From assembly GCA_020637805.1 (NCBI GenBank), contig JACKJU010000013.1, positions 26,376 to 90,375 on the forward strand: a stretch of DNA of 64,000 nucleotides. Reading direction: 5' to 3'. Source of the stretch: Nitratireductor sp. GTDB lineage: Bacteria > Pseudomonadota > Alphaproteobacteria > Rhizobiales > Rhizobiaceae. Under the pieces are notes generated by a model. It did not search any database. It worked only from the letters and a program-made list of their open reading frames with translations, and was not told the origin of the DNA. Positions 54,998 to 62,862 of the stretch are shown in pieces. Within the stretch, counting starts at the first letter, position 1, and the number at the start of each line of letters is the position of its first letter. A program made the translations under genes and the position numbers.

Positions 54998-57586
54998 TCA
55001 GACGGCCTCTACGAAGCTGTCGAGCACCTTCTTCTGGCCTGCCTTGTCGAAATCGATGGTGAGCTTGTTGCCGTCGATGGAGGCGATGTTGCCATTGCCG
55101 AATTTCAGGTGAAAGACGCGGTCTCCAACCGAAAAATTGCCGGAAGAGGGGTTGATGGAGGAGGCGACAAGTTCACCCTCTATCGTTCCGGATCTGCCCC
55201 TGTCGACACCGGCACCGGAACGCGATCCCCAATTGTTCTTCGCGGGATCGCCGCCGGATTTGGCGGAGCGTTGGGCATTGCCCTTTTGGGCGCGCTTCCA
55301 GCCGGGAGAGGAATAGGACGACCCGAAGGTTTCCACATTGTCGAAACGCGAGGCGCCATAGGCGCCGCCCATGCGGTTGGAGCCGTAGCCGCCGTAGGAA
55401 CTGCCGCTCTCCTGCACCTCCACATGTTCGCCTGGAAGTTCATCGACGAAGCGCGAGGGGATCGTCGACTGCCAGAGGCCGTGAATGCGGCGGTTCGAAG
55501 TGAAGAAGATCTGGCAGCGGTGGCGCGCCCTGGTGATTCCCACATAGGCAAGCCGGCGTTCTTCCTCGAGGCCGGAACGTCCGCCTTCGTCCAGCGCGCG
55601 CTGGTGTGGGAACAGGCCTTCCTCCCAGCCGGGGAGGAACACGTTGTCGAATTCCAGGCCCTTGGCCGAGTGCAGCGTCATCAGGGATACGGCGTCGAGA
55701 TCCTCGTTCGTGTCCGCGTCCATGACGAGGGAAACGTGTTCGAGAAAACCGCGCAGCCCCTCGAAATCCTCCATGGAGCGGATGAGTTCCTTCAGGTTTT
55801 CGAGCCTGCCGGGCGCTTCCGCAGACCGGTCGTTCTGCCACATCTCCGTGTAGCCGGACTCATCCAGGATCATCTCGGCCAGTTCGGTGTGCGGCATGGA
55901 TTCCAGTTCTGCCGACCAGCGGCTGAAATCCGCCATCAGGTTGGAAAGCGTGGCGCGGACCTTGGGCTTGAATTCCTCGGTCTGGACCAGTTCGCGGGTG
56001 GCGACGGTGAGCGGGATGCGCCGGGCGCGTGCATGGTCGTGGATGATCCTGAGCGTCGCTTCGCCAATGCCGCGTTTCGGCGTGTTGACGATGCGCTCGA
56101 AGGCAAGATCGTCCGCCGGCTGGCAGACCACGCGGAAATATGCCATCGCGTCGCGGATCTCGAGGCGCTCGTAGAAGCGGGGGCCGCCAATGACGCGGTA
56201 GTTCAGGCCAAGCGTGACGAAGCGGTCCTCGAATTCACGCATCTGGAAGGAGGCGCGCACGAGGATTGCCATGTCGTTGAGCGCATTGCCCTGACGCTGA
56301 AGCTGCTCGATTTCCTCGCCGACGGTGCGCGCTTCCTCCTCGGAATCCCAACAGGCGGACACGAGAACCTTCGAGGCGTCCGGGTCTACCGGCTGGTCGG
56401 TGAAGAGCGTCTTGCCGAGGCGCCCCTCATTGTGGGCAATCAGGTGCGAGGCCGCGCCCAGGATGTGGGCTGTCGAGCGGTAGTTGCGCTCAAGGCGGAT
56501 GACCGTTGCACCGGGGAAGTCCTTTTCGAAGCGCAGGATGTTGTCCACCTCGGCGCCACGCCAGCCATAGATGGACTGGTCGTCATCGCCGACGCAGCAG
56601 ATGTTGGGGCGTTCGGCGGAATTATCGCCGGTCGCAGAAGCGTGCCCTGCGTTGGAGGAGGGAATGATTGAGCCGCGCGGGTCAGCAGGCGAAGCAAGTT
56701 TTTCCTGGCGCAAATCTTGCGCTTCGCTACGCTCAACGTGCGATTTGCGCTGCGCCAGAAGCCGCAGCCACATGTACTGCGCGGTGTTGGTGTCCTGGTA
56801 CTCGTCCACCAGCATGTACTTGAAGCGGCCCTGATAGTCGGCGAGCACGTCAGGGTTTTCGCGGAACAGGCGGATGGTCTCGGTCAGGAGATCGCCGAAG
56901 TCCGTGGCATTGAGGATTTTGAGCCGGTCCTGGTACATGCGGTAGAGTTCGCGCCCGCGCCCATTGGCGAACGCCCTGGAATCGCCTTCGGGTATCTGTT
57001 CGGGCGATAGACCCTTGTTCTTCCACTGGTCGATCATCCCGGCAAGCTGGCGGGCGGGCCAGCGCTTGTCGTCGATGCCCTCGGCACGGATCAACTGCTT
57101 GAGGAGCCGGATCTGGTCGTCGGTATCGAGGATGGTGAAGTCCGATTTCAGGCCGACCAGTTCGGCATGGCGGCGCAGTATCTTGACCCCGATGGAGTGG
57201 AACGTGCCAAGCCACGGCATGCCCTCCACCTGGTCGCCAAGATAGCGGGCGATACGATCCTTCATTTCCCGCGAAGCCTTGTTGGTGAAGGTAACAGCGA
57301 GAATTTGCGAGGGCCAGGCGCGGCCAGTTGCCAGAATGTGTGCGATGCGCGTTGTCAGAACGCGTGTCTTTCCGGTGCCGGCACCGGCCAGCACCAGCAC
57401 GGGTCCGTCCAGCGTCTCGACGGCGCGGGCCTGTTCCGGGTTGAGACCCTCGAAATAGTCGGCGCGCGGTTCGCGCGCCTGACGTCCGGCAAGTGCACGC
57501 GCAGCTATTCCGCCACTGCCGGGTGCATGTGCGGCAGAGGGGTTCGCTGGCATTCCCGGATCGTTGGAAAAGCGTGGGTCCTTCAT
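54998..57586 (-). CDS. uvrD: UvrD/PcrA-type DNA helicase II
   Basis: About 862 residues. Superfamily 1A 3'-5' helicase for excision and mismatch repair. Walker A AGAGTGKT (~68-75), motif Ia VTFTNKA, Walker B VDEYQDTN (~261-268), motif III DDDQSIYGWRG, RLERNYRST, and motif V VSLMTLHSAKGLEF and VI YVGITRARH. The C-terminal Tudor-like tail is present (VGDRVFHLKFGNG). ATG at 57586 (GTG at 57589 also possible). Odd: between VDEYQDTNTAQYMWLRLLAQ and NICCVGDDDQ the family has a few residues, while here there are about 45 extra (residues ~282-326), encoded by 56612-56746. This insert is in frame and its DNA holds an inverted repeat, so the helicase may still work. Confidence 0.95.
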   Translation of the reverse strand: MKDPRFSNDPGMPANPSAAHAPGSGGIAARALAGRQAREPRADYFEGLNPEQARAVETLDGPVLVLAGAGTGKTRVLTTRIAHILATGRAWPSQILAVTFTNKASREMKDRIARYLGDQVEGMPWLGTFHSIGVKILRRHAELVGLKSDFTILDTDDQIRLLKQLIRAEGIDDKRWPARQLAGMIDQWKNKGLSPEQIPEGDSRAFANGRGRELYRMYQDRLKILNATDFGDLLTETIRLFRENPDVLADYQGRFKYMLVDEYQDTNTAQYMWLRLLAQRKSHVERSEAQDLRQEKLASPADPRGSIIPSSNAGHASATGDNSAERPNICCVGDDDQSIYGWRGAEVDNILRFEKDFPGATVIRLERNYRSTAHILGAASHLIAHNEGRLGKTLFTDQPVDPDASKVLVSACWDSEEEARTVGEEIEQLQRQGNALNDMAILVRASFQMREFEDRFVTLGLNYRVIGGPRFYERLEIRDAMAYFRVVCQPADDLAFERIVNTPKRGIGEATLRIIHDHARARRIPLTVATRELVQTEEFKPKVRATLSNLMADFSRWSAELESMPHTELAEMILDESGYTEMWQNDRSAEAPGRLENLKELIRSMEDFEGLRGFLEHVSLVMDADTNEDLDAVSLMTLHSAKGLEFDNVFLPGWEEGLFPHQRALDEGGRSGLEEERRLAYVGITRARHRCQIFFTSNRRIHGLWQSTIPSRFVDELPGEHVEVQESGSSYGGYGSNRMGGAYGASRFDNVETFGSSYSSPGWKRAQKGNAQRSAKSGGDPAKNNWGSRSGAGVDRGRSGTIEGELVASSINPSSGNFSVGDRVFHLKFGNGNIASIDGNKLTIDFDKAGQKKVLDSFVEAV
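56612..56746 (-). repeat. Palindromic in-frame insert within uvrD
   Basis: A 135-base segment that adds 45 codons between helicase motifs II and III. GCGCAAATC (56708-56716) and GATTTGCGC (56742-56750) form a perfect 9-bp inverted repeat with a 25-base loop containing CTTCGCTACGCTC. The insert is Ser/Ala/Glu/Arg-rich and low-complexity, unlike the rest of the helicase. It resembles mobile palindromic elements known in coding genes of other alphaproteobacteria; the exact element is not identified. No target-site duplication was established. Confidence 0.55.
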
Positions 57587-57589
57587 CAC

Positions 57590-57893
57590 CGGGAATGTAG
57601 CGATTCGGGACGAAATTGCCAGTTTTTAGAACCGCAGGCGGCAATCGGCAAAATGCCGGGATGCCTTCCTGCAAGAAGGGGAACAAAGCGGGGAGCGAGG
57701 CGTTAACAACTTAAGTGAACAAGGCCGGAGGCGGCGAAACGTTAAGACGCCGTTAACCGGTGTTTGCGAAACTTGCCTTGGCCGGACCATGTGCCGCCAA
57801 AGCGGCACGAAATCCCCACAAATTGCCAGTTGTTGGGCTTGGTTAGATTTCCACGTTCACGGCAGTTCCGGAATTCTTCAGGAGTAGCGATCG
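57590..57893. other. Gene-free stretch between uvrD and the small CxxC protein
   Basis: About 300 bases separating divergent genes. Several GTTAAC-like AT blocks (GCGTTAACAACTTAAG near 57701-57716 and GCCGTTAACCGG near 57751) could be promoter or CtrA-like sites, but no pair with correct spacing was established. Confidence 0.45.
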
Positions 57894-58166
57894 ATGATAG
57901 TGCACAAACTCCTGCTCGCAGGGTTCATGACAGCGGGCCTCGCGGCACCGCTCGGCGGCGGTGCGCCAGGTATCGATCCGGCGGCAACAGAGCCGGCAGC
58001 GCCGGTTGTAGAGACCAGCGCCTTTCCGGGCATGGATGCCGGGATAGACCCCATCGTTACCGGCAGGCGCATTTCGCCCGAATACATGGCTCGCTGGAAG
58101 GCAAGTCGCGCCCGGTTCGAGGAGTGCGGTCTCTGCGGTTCGGAACAGCCTTATCCGGGCGACTGA
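57894..58166 (+). CDS. Small secreted protein with C-terminal CxxC
   Basis: 90 residues. A signal-like N-terminus (LLLAGFMTAGLAAPLGGG) is followed by an Ala/Pro-rich stretch, then TGRRISPEYMARWKASRARF and EECGLCGSEQPYPGD. The CGLC near the C-terminus could form a disulphide or bind metal. AGGAG lies about ten bases ahead of the ATG. I do not recognise the family; function unknown. Confidence 0.6.
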   Translation: MIVHKLLLAGFMTAGLAAPLGGGAPGIDPAATEPAAPVVETSAFPGMDAGIDPIVTGRRISPEYMARWKASRARFEECGLCGSEQPYPGD

Positions 58167-58313
58167 CCGGATTTGCGGTCCGACGATACATCTCGCAGTA
58201 TTCAATCAGGGACAATACGCGCCGATGACTTTGCGCCGACCGGTGATATCATCGCTTTGCGCGGGCATGGCTGAGATGTAGCCGCGCCGAGTCTGTCGAG
58301 AGGGAGCAAGGGA

Positions 58314-58802
58314 ATGGAAAAGTCTGCCGGATCAGGTCAACTGGGCAGGGAGCGCAGGGGATTTCTGAAAGGTGCGTTTTCGGCGGTATTTACCGCCGCG
58401 CTGCCGGTTTCGATCAGCATGGTGCCGGATAGCGCTTCGGCAGCCGGCGTTGTTCAGGTTTCGATCAGCCTGGCGCGTCAGACGATGGATGTCTCGGTAT
58501 CCGGCTTCCGTCGCTACAGGTGGGATGTTTCTACCGGCCGCAAGGGCTATCGCACGCCCTCAGGCAATTTCAGGCCGCAGCGGCTGGAGCGGGAGTGGTA
58601 TTCGACGAAATATGACAACGCGCCGATGCCGTTTTCGATCTTCTTCCATCGTGGCTATGCAATCCATGGAACAACGGCGATCAAGAGCCTCGGGCGTCCC
58701 GCTTCTCACGGTTGCGTGCGCCTGCACCCGGACAATGCCAGAACCCTGTTCGATCTCGTGCGAAAGCACGGCATGGGCAACACGCGGATCAGCATCAGCT
58801 AG
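58314..58802 (+). CDS. L,D-transpeptidase (YkuD domain), exported
   Basis: 162 residues. The N-terminus has a twin-Arg-like signal (RERRGFLKGAFSAVF) ending near SASAA. The YkuD domain is residues ~46-160, with the active-site motif AIHGTTAIKSLGRPASHGC, in which His118 and Cys134 (SHGCVRL) are the catalytic pair. It forms 3-3 cross-links or attaches wall partners in the periplasm. GAGGGAGCAAGGGA precedes the ATG. Short, single-domain form. It lies beside small secreted genes but shares no obvious operon with them. Confidence 0.92.
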   Translation: MEKSAGSGQLGRERRGFLKGAFSAVFTAALPVSISMVPDSASAAGVVQVSISLARQTMDVSVSGFRRYRWDVSTGRKGYRTPSGNFRPQRLEREWYSTKYDNAPMPFSIFFHRGYAIHGTTAIKSLGRPASHGCVRLHPDNARTLFDLVRKHGMGNTRISIS

Positions 58803-58887
58803 ATGATTTCCACACGAAGGTGAACCGATCTGGCGTACACCGGACCCAGCGGGCCGATTGCCTGGATGGGAAACGAGGTTCAGTAAA

Positions 58888-59193
58888 TCAGGGCCGGACG
58901 GGTAGGGTAACACCTGGCGGCAGTTTTACCGTGTTCTTTGTCGTCGTGGTGCCCGAGCTGTAGGTGATGCGAACATCGCCTGAATACTTCACACAGGATT
59001 CGGATTCACCCACGGGCATGAAGCCCTCTCCGTAGAGTTCGACGCAGCGGTTGATGGCAGCCTTGTTGGCAATCACGGCGTCCGGCTCGACCCTGATGGT
59101 CGCGGCATCCTGCGCGAAAGCAGCAGAGGAAGCGGCAAAAATTGCGGTGGTGGTGATGGCGGATGAAAGAGCCGTGCAAATCGATCTGGTCAT
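58888..59193 (-). CDS. Small secreted protein with a porin-like N-terminal motif
   Basis: 101 residues. The signal peptide ends at SSAAFAQ (residue ~28). The mature part contains CVELYGEGFMPVGESESC followed by VKYSGDVRITY, which resembles the start of rhizobial Omp2b-type porins (C-x-x-YG-x-GF ... C-x-x-x-G-x-VR). Only this block is present; no beta-barrel follows, and the C-terminus is a short TVKLPPGVTLPV tail. ATG at 59193 chosen because the upstream leader is unlike a signal; ATG at 59214 is a close alternative. Function unknown; the resemblance may be chance. Confidence 0.6.
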   Translation of the reverse strand: MTRSICTALSSAITTTAIFAASSAAFAQDAATIRVEPDAVIANKAAINRCVELYGEGFMPVGESESCVKYSGDVRITYSSGTTTTKNTVKLPPGVTLPVRP

Positions 59194-59308
59194 GCAAAGA
59201 ATATCTTCATGCATTGTGGCAATTGCAAGATGTTTGATCGCATTCCACGTGTTCGAATCCCGCGGATTGGCAGGTGTTACGCAGGGCCGCCAAAAGAGCA
59301 CCTTTTGC

Positions 59309-59704
59309 CTAGCGCTTATGGTACAAGGCGCAATAGAATTTCGATCCGCCGCGTCCCGCAAGCTGTACCTTGCCATATACCTTGCGCCATGCGCCAGGCG
59401 GGCTGGGCTTCCATTCCAGCTGCCCGGTATAGGCATAGGCCGCCCAGTCGACATCGCGGTCATTCTTCTGCCACTCCATGTCAACGACCGGCTTGAAAAC
59501 CTTGCTGGTAGTGTCCGCGCCACAGGACATAGAAACAGGATACATTCCCTTGCTTTTCATGCTCCTGACCTTTGACATCGTGGGACCGTGATTTTTTACA
59601 TATCCGTCCGCGAGTGCGGTTTCGCTACCGGTTGCAACCAATGCGCCAAGCAGGAAGGTGGAAATTACCGAAACTGCCCCGAGTTTCGAGATCATTGGGT
59701 CCAT
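59309..59704 (-). CDS. Small secreted protein of unknown function
   Basis: 131 residues. The signal peptide is ISTFLLGALVATGSETALA. The mature part is basic (MSKVRSMKSKGMYPVSMSC) with MEWQKNDRDVDWAAYAYTG and LAGRGGSKFYCALYHK; the two Cys may pair. AGGAG is six bases ahead of the ATG at 59704. I do not recognise the family. It follows closely upstream of the porin-motif gene on the same strand, so the two may be transcribed together. Confidence 0.65.
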   Translation of the reverse strand: MDPMISKLGAVSVISTFLLGALVATGSETALADGYVKNHGPTMSKVRSMKSKGMYPVSMSCGADTTSKVFKPVVDMEWQKNDRDVDWAAYAYTGQLEWKPSPPGAWRKVYGKVQLAGRGGSKFYCALYHKR

Positions 59705-59954
59705 GGCCGCTCTCCTGATTCTTGTGTTTCAATCCAAGGTTGCTCAATCAATATAACTCCAGATTGAAAACTCAAGGCATTTCCACTCTGAAGTTGAGAA
59801 GGAATCCGATCCGGCCTCTCGCTGAATATCTCCGGATGGGTTTGAGCGGTCGTGCGGGTTGTTTTCGGCGTCGATTGCGCGATATCAACCGTTCACAACA
59901 CATTGATTTGACCCTGGCATTAAGCGGTTATCCCGCAGGAAAAGGTTTGACAGC

Positions 59955-60998
59955 ATGAAACTCAATCGTCTCGGACGCAGCGAAATCGAAGTGACCGACA
60001 TCTGCCTGGGCAGCATGACATGGGCCTCGCAGAACACGGAAGCCGAAGCGCATGAGCAGCTCGACTATGCTGTTGCCGAAGGCCTGAATTTCATCGACAC
60101 CGCTGAAATGTATCCCACGACACCGCGCCTTGCCGAAACGACCGGCTTTACCGAGGCAATCATCGGAAATTGGATTGCGGGCCGTTCGAACCGGGACCAG
60201 ATCGTCCTGGCGACCAAGATAACCGGCGAGGGAAACAAGGATATCCGCAATGGCGCCAGGGTGACCGGGGCAACGGTGCGCGAAGCCCTTGAAGCGAGCC
60301 TGCAGCGGTTGAAGACAGATTATGTCGATCTCTACCAGTTGCACTGGCCCAATCGCGGTTCCTACCACTTCCGCAAGTACTGGACCTATGACGCGTCCAC
60401 GCAGGATGTTGGCAGCATGGACCAGGAGGTGGCCGACATTCTTGGCGAGGTCCAGAAGCTGCAAGGCGAGGGCAAGTTGCGCGAATTTGGCGTTTCGAAC
60501 GAGACCGCATGGGGAATGATGAAGTTCCTGGAAGCAAGCGAGAAGTACGGGCTTCCGCGTATCGTTTCGATCCAGAACGAATACAATCTGCTTTGCCGCA
60601 TCTACGATACGGATTGCCAGGAGGTTTCGCTCCGCGAGGATGTCGGGTTGCTGGCTTATTCGCCGCTGGCGGCAGGAGGGCTATCCGGCAAGTACATGGA
60701 CGGCTCCATCCCGGAGGGTTCGAGGCGTTCGATGCAGGCCAATCTCAATGGCCGCTACACGCCGGCTGCAGAAAGCGCGATCGCTCATTATGCAGAGGTA
60801 GCCAAGCGGCACGGCCTGAACCTTCCAGCAATGGCGCTGGCATTTTGCCGTTCGCGGCCATTCATGACCTCGACGATCATCGGGGCGACCAGCATGGACC
60901 AGTTGAAGACCAATCTTTCGGCCGCCAAACTCGAACTGGGCGAAGCCGTTCTGGAAGATATTCAGGGCATCTATCGCGATTGGCCGCAGCCGATGTAG
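59955..60998 (+). CDS. Aldo/keto reductase (Tas-like)
   Basis: 347 residues, NADPH-dependent reductase of a TIM-barrel fold. Motifs: MKLNRLGRSEIEVTDICLGS at the start; the catalytic Tyr in NFIDTAEMYP with the Lys in LATKITGEG; YVDLYQLHWPNRG holds the His. The FSVSNETAWGM-like and GATSMDQLKTNL segments complete the cofactor site. The long form with PTTPRLAETTGFTEAIIGNW resembles E. coli Tas. AGGAAAAGG precedes the ATG at 59955. It stands alone; substrate unknown. Confidence 0.93.
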   Translation: MKLNRLGRSEIEVTDICLGSMTWASQNTEAEAHEQLDYAVAEGLNFIDTAEMYPTTPRLAETTGFTEAIIGNWIAGRSNRDQIVLATKITGEGNKDIRNGARVTGATVREALEASLQRLKTDYVDLYQLHWPNRGSYHFRKYWTYDASTQDVGSMDQEVADILGEVQKLQGEGKLREFGVSNETAWGMMKFLEASEKYGLPRIVSIQNEYNLLCRIYDTDCQEVSLREDVGLLAYSPLAAGGLSGKYMDGSIPEGSRRSMQANLNGRYTPAAESAIAHYAEVAKRHGLNLPAMALAFCRSRPFMTSTIIGATSMDQLKTNLSAAKLELGEAVLEDIQGIYRDWPQPM

Positions 60999-61027
60999 GC
61001 AGCATCGCACCAGTATTGCGACATGGT

Positions 61028-62665
61028 TTAGTGCGCGTGTTCCTCTTCGGCAGCCTGAACCAGAGCGGCATTGAAATGGCGAAGGGCTGCAGTTTGTTGC
61101 GCCCAGGCGATGATGCGGCTCTCGTCCTTTTCGTCGACGACAGGCAGGCTCTGGTGACCTCCCGTATCGAAAGTGCGCAACGCGTATTCCAGCGTCCATG
61201 ACGGCTTGAGAAATGTCTCGTTGATCTCGGGATCGAACCTGGTGTTCTCGTCCGCTTCGTCGATCGGCACCATGAAATCGCGTACGCGCCGCTGGCGAAG
61301 CAGCATGCTCTGCGGGCCCTCATGGACGAACAGGCCGCGCATTTCCAGCTGCCAGTGAAAGAATGACCGGCCGTGCAATGCCTGTGCGATGCCGTTGGAG
61401 ATCGATACGGTGAGCAGAAGACCGATGGAAAGGGCGTAGCCGCCGGTCAGTTCGAAGACCATCACGGTGGTCGAGATCGGAGCGCCGAGCACGGCGGCGG
61501 CAACACCGCCCATGCCAAGGATGGCGTATAATCCCTCGCTCGATGCCATCTGCGGAAACACGCCCGCCGCGATCAGGCCAAAAGCCCCGCCAGTCATGGC
61601 GCCGAGATACAGCGATGGCGAAAAGATGCCTCCGCCAAACCGCGATGCCAGCGTGATCGCCGTCGCCGCTGTCTTCGCGACAAGAAGCATGAACAGCAGA
61701 TCAATCGGCAGGTGCGATTTGAGGGCCTGGTCGGTGGCCTCGTAGCCGACACCCAGAACCTGGGGAAACATGAGGGCGATCAGACCGAGCAGCAGTCCGC
61801 CGACGGCAGGTCGGAGCCAGACAGGCATGCTGATGTTCCTGGCCACATAATCGGTGCCGATGAGCGCGAACTGGAAGATTACCGATACCAGGCCGCAGAC
61901 AATTCCAAGCAAGGCGAAGGCCGGGAATTCCCAGAACGACGTGATCTGATAGGTGGGGATGCCGAAGGCGGCCACGTCTCCGAACCACAGCCGCGACAGG
62001 ATGGTGCCGGTGACAGACGAAATGACAATCGGAACGAAGGCGCGCATCGAATAGTGGCCCAGCACCACCTCGTGAGCAAAAAGCACACCGGCAATCGGCG
62101 CGTTGAAGCTGGTCGAGACGGCGGCCGCGACGCCGCATCCGAGCAGCGCCTTCTTTCCCCATGGCTGTATCCTGAAGCGTTTGCCGAACGCAGCGGCCAT
62201 CGCGCCGCCAAGATGCACCACCGGTCCCTCGCGGCCGGCGCTCGCGCCTGATCCAAGCGACAAAGCGGTGACGAAGGCAGATGCAAGTGCCTGGCGCAGG
62301 CCAAGGCGCTCCATCCCGAGCGACTTGGCCTCGATCACGTCTGCAACGCCTGCCGTTCGCTTCTGGTTCAGCAGCTTTTCGAGGCACCAGCCGACCGCCA
62401 GGCCACCGATGACAGGGCCGGCCAGTGTGTAATACCAGGGCAGGGCGCTAACAGCAGCGGCAACCCCTTCGCCGGTAGTTCCTGCCCAGGGAAATTGAAA
62501 CAGGCCAATCAAATGACGAAAGATGATGGAGCCAACGCCAACAAGCGCACCGATCAACAACGCGAGCAGCCAGACAATGGGCTGATGACTTTCGACGTGC
62601 TGCTTGAGATTGGGACTGATCCATTCGATCAGGATAACGGGCAGACGTTGGATCACGTGGCGCAT
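61028..62665 (-). CDS. ClC-family chloride channel/antiporter
   Basis: 545 residues, about 18 helices in the ClC fold. Selectivity motifs: LGSGASAGREGPVVHLG with the gating Glu in REGP, GGGIFSPSLYLGA for the GIFSP site, and GVAAAVSTSFNAPIAGVLFAHE. In the first, GSGAS replaces the standard GSGIP, so anion preference may be altered. The C-terminus (residues ~450-545) holds a CBS-like or regulatory segment (VRDFMVPIDEADENTRFDPE). ATG at 62665. Divergent from the FAD oxidase gene, with a leader hairpin on its 5' side. Confidence 0.9.
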   Translation of the reverse strand: MRHVIQRLPVILIEWISPNLKQHVESHQPIVWLLALLIGALVGVGSIIFRHLIGLFQFPWAGTTGEGVAAAVSALPWYYTLAGPVIGGLAVGWCLEKLLNQKRTAGVADVIEAKSLGMERLGLRQALASAFVTALSLGSGASAGREGPVVHLGGAMAAAFGKRFRIQPWGKKALLGCGVAAAVSTSFNAPIAGVLFAHEVVLGHYSMRAFVPIVISSVTGTILSRLWFGDVAAFGIPTYQITSFWEFPAFALLGIVCGLVSVIFQFALIGTDYVARNISMPVWLRPAVGGLLLGLIALMFPQVLGVGYEATDQALKSHLPIDLLFMLLVAKTAATAITLASRFGGGIFSPSLYLGAMTGGAFGLIAAGVFPQMASSEGLYAILGMGGVAAAVLGAPISTTVMVFELTGGYALSIGLLLTVSISNGIAQALHGRSFFHWQLEMRGLFVHEGPQSMLLRQRRVRDFMVPIDEADENTRFDPEINETFLKPSWTLEYALRTFDTGGHQSLPVVDEKDESRIIAWAQQTAALRHFNAALVQAAEEEHAH

Positions 62666-62724
62666 GTTGAATTGCCGGATACGGTTGCGGGGCGGACACT
62701 ACCTTCCTACGGCTTGTGCCGGAC

Positions 62725-62749
62725 AAAAAAAAGCCCGTGCTCCGTGGCT
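62725..62749 (-). promoter_or_regulatory. Terminator-like hairpin in the ClC gene leader
   Basis: On the minus strand AGCC-ACG ... CG-GGCT (62749-62732) forms a short imperfect stem followed by eight T (62732-62725), about 60 bases before the ClC ATG. No gene on this strand ends here, so an attenuator is a possible reading. Stem is weak. Confidence 0.3.
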
Positions 62750-62862
62750 GTATGTGACAAAACCGGATATTGCCGCCGAAATGGTTTCAATTGGCTGCAA
62801 GAGCCTATATTTTTTAGCAGCTTGCCAGATATGGTTTGCAGGAATGACGGGAGCGAGGCCGG

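Noticed and set aside
54908..56671. 587-codon plus-strand frame opposite uvrD
   Set aside because: Shadow of the helicase gene; no family resemblance and no ribosome site.
59240..59270. tRNA T-arm-like GTTCGAATCCCGC
   Set aside because: The flanking arms do not pair into a T-stem, and no acceptor, D or anticodon arms lie upstream.
62666..62862. Fluoride riboswitch ahead of the ClC gene
   Set aside because: The conserved riboswitch core is not present, and the channel carries the ordinary gating REGP rather than the fluoride-exporter motif.
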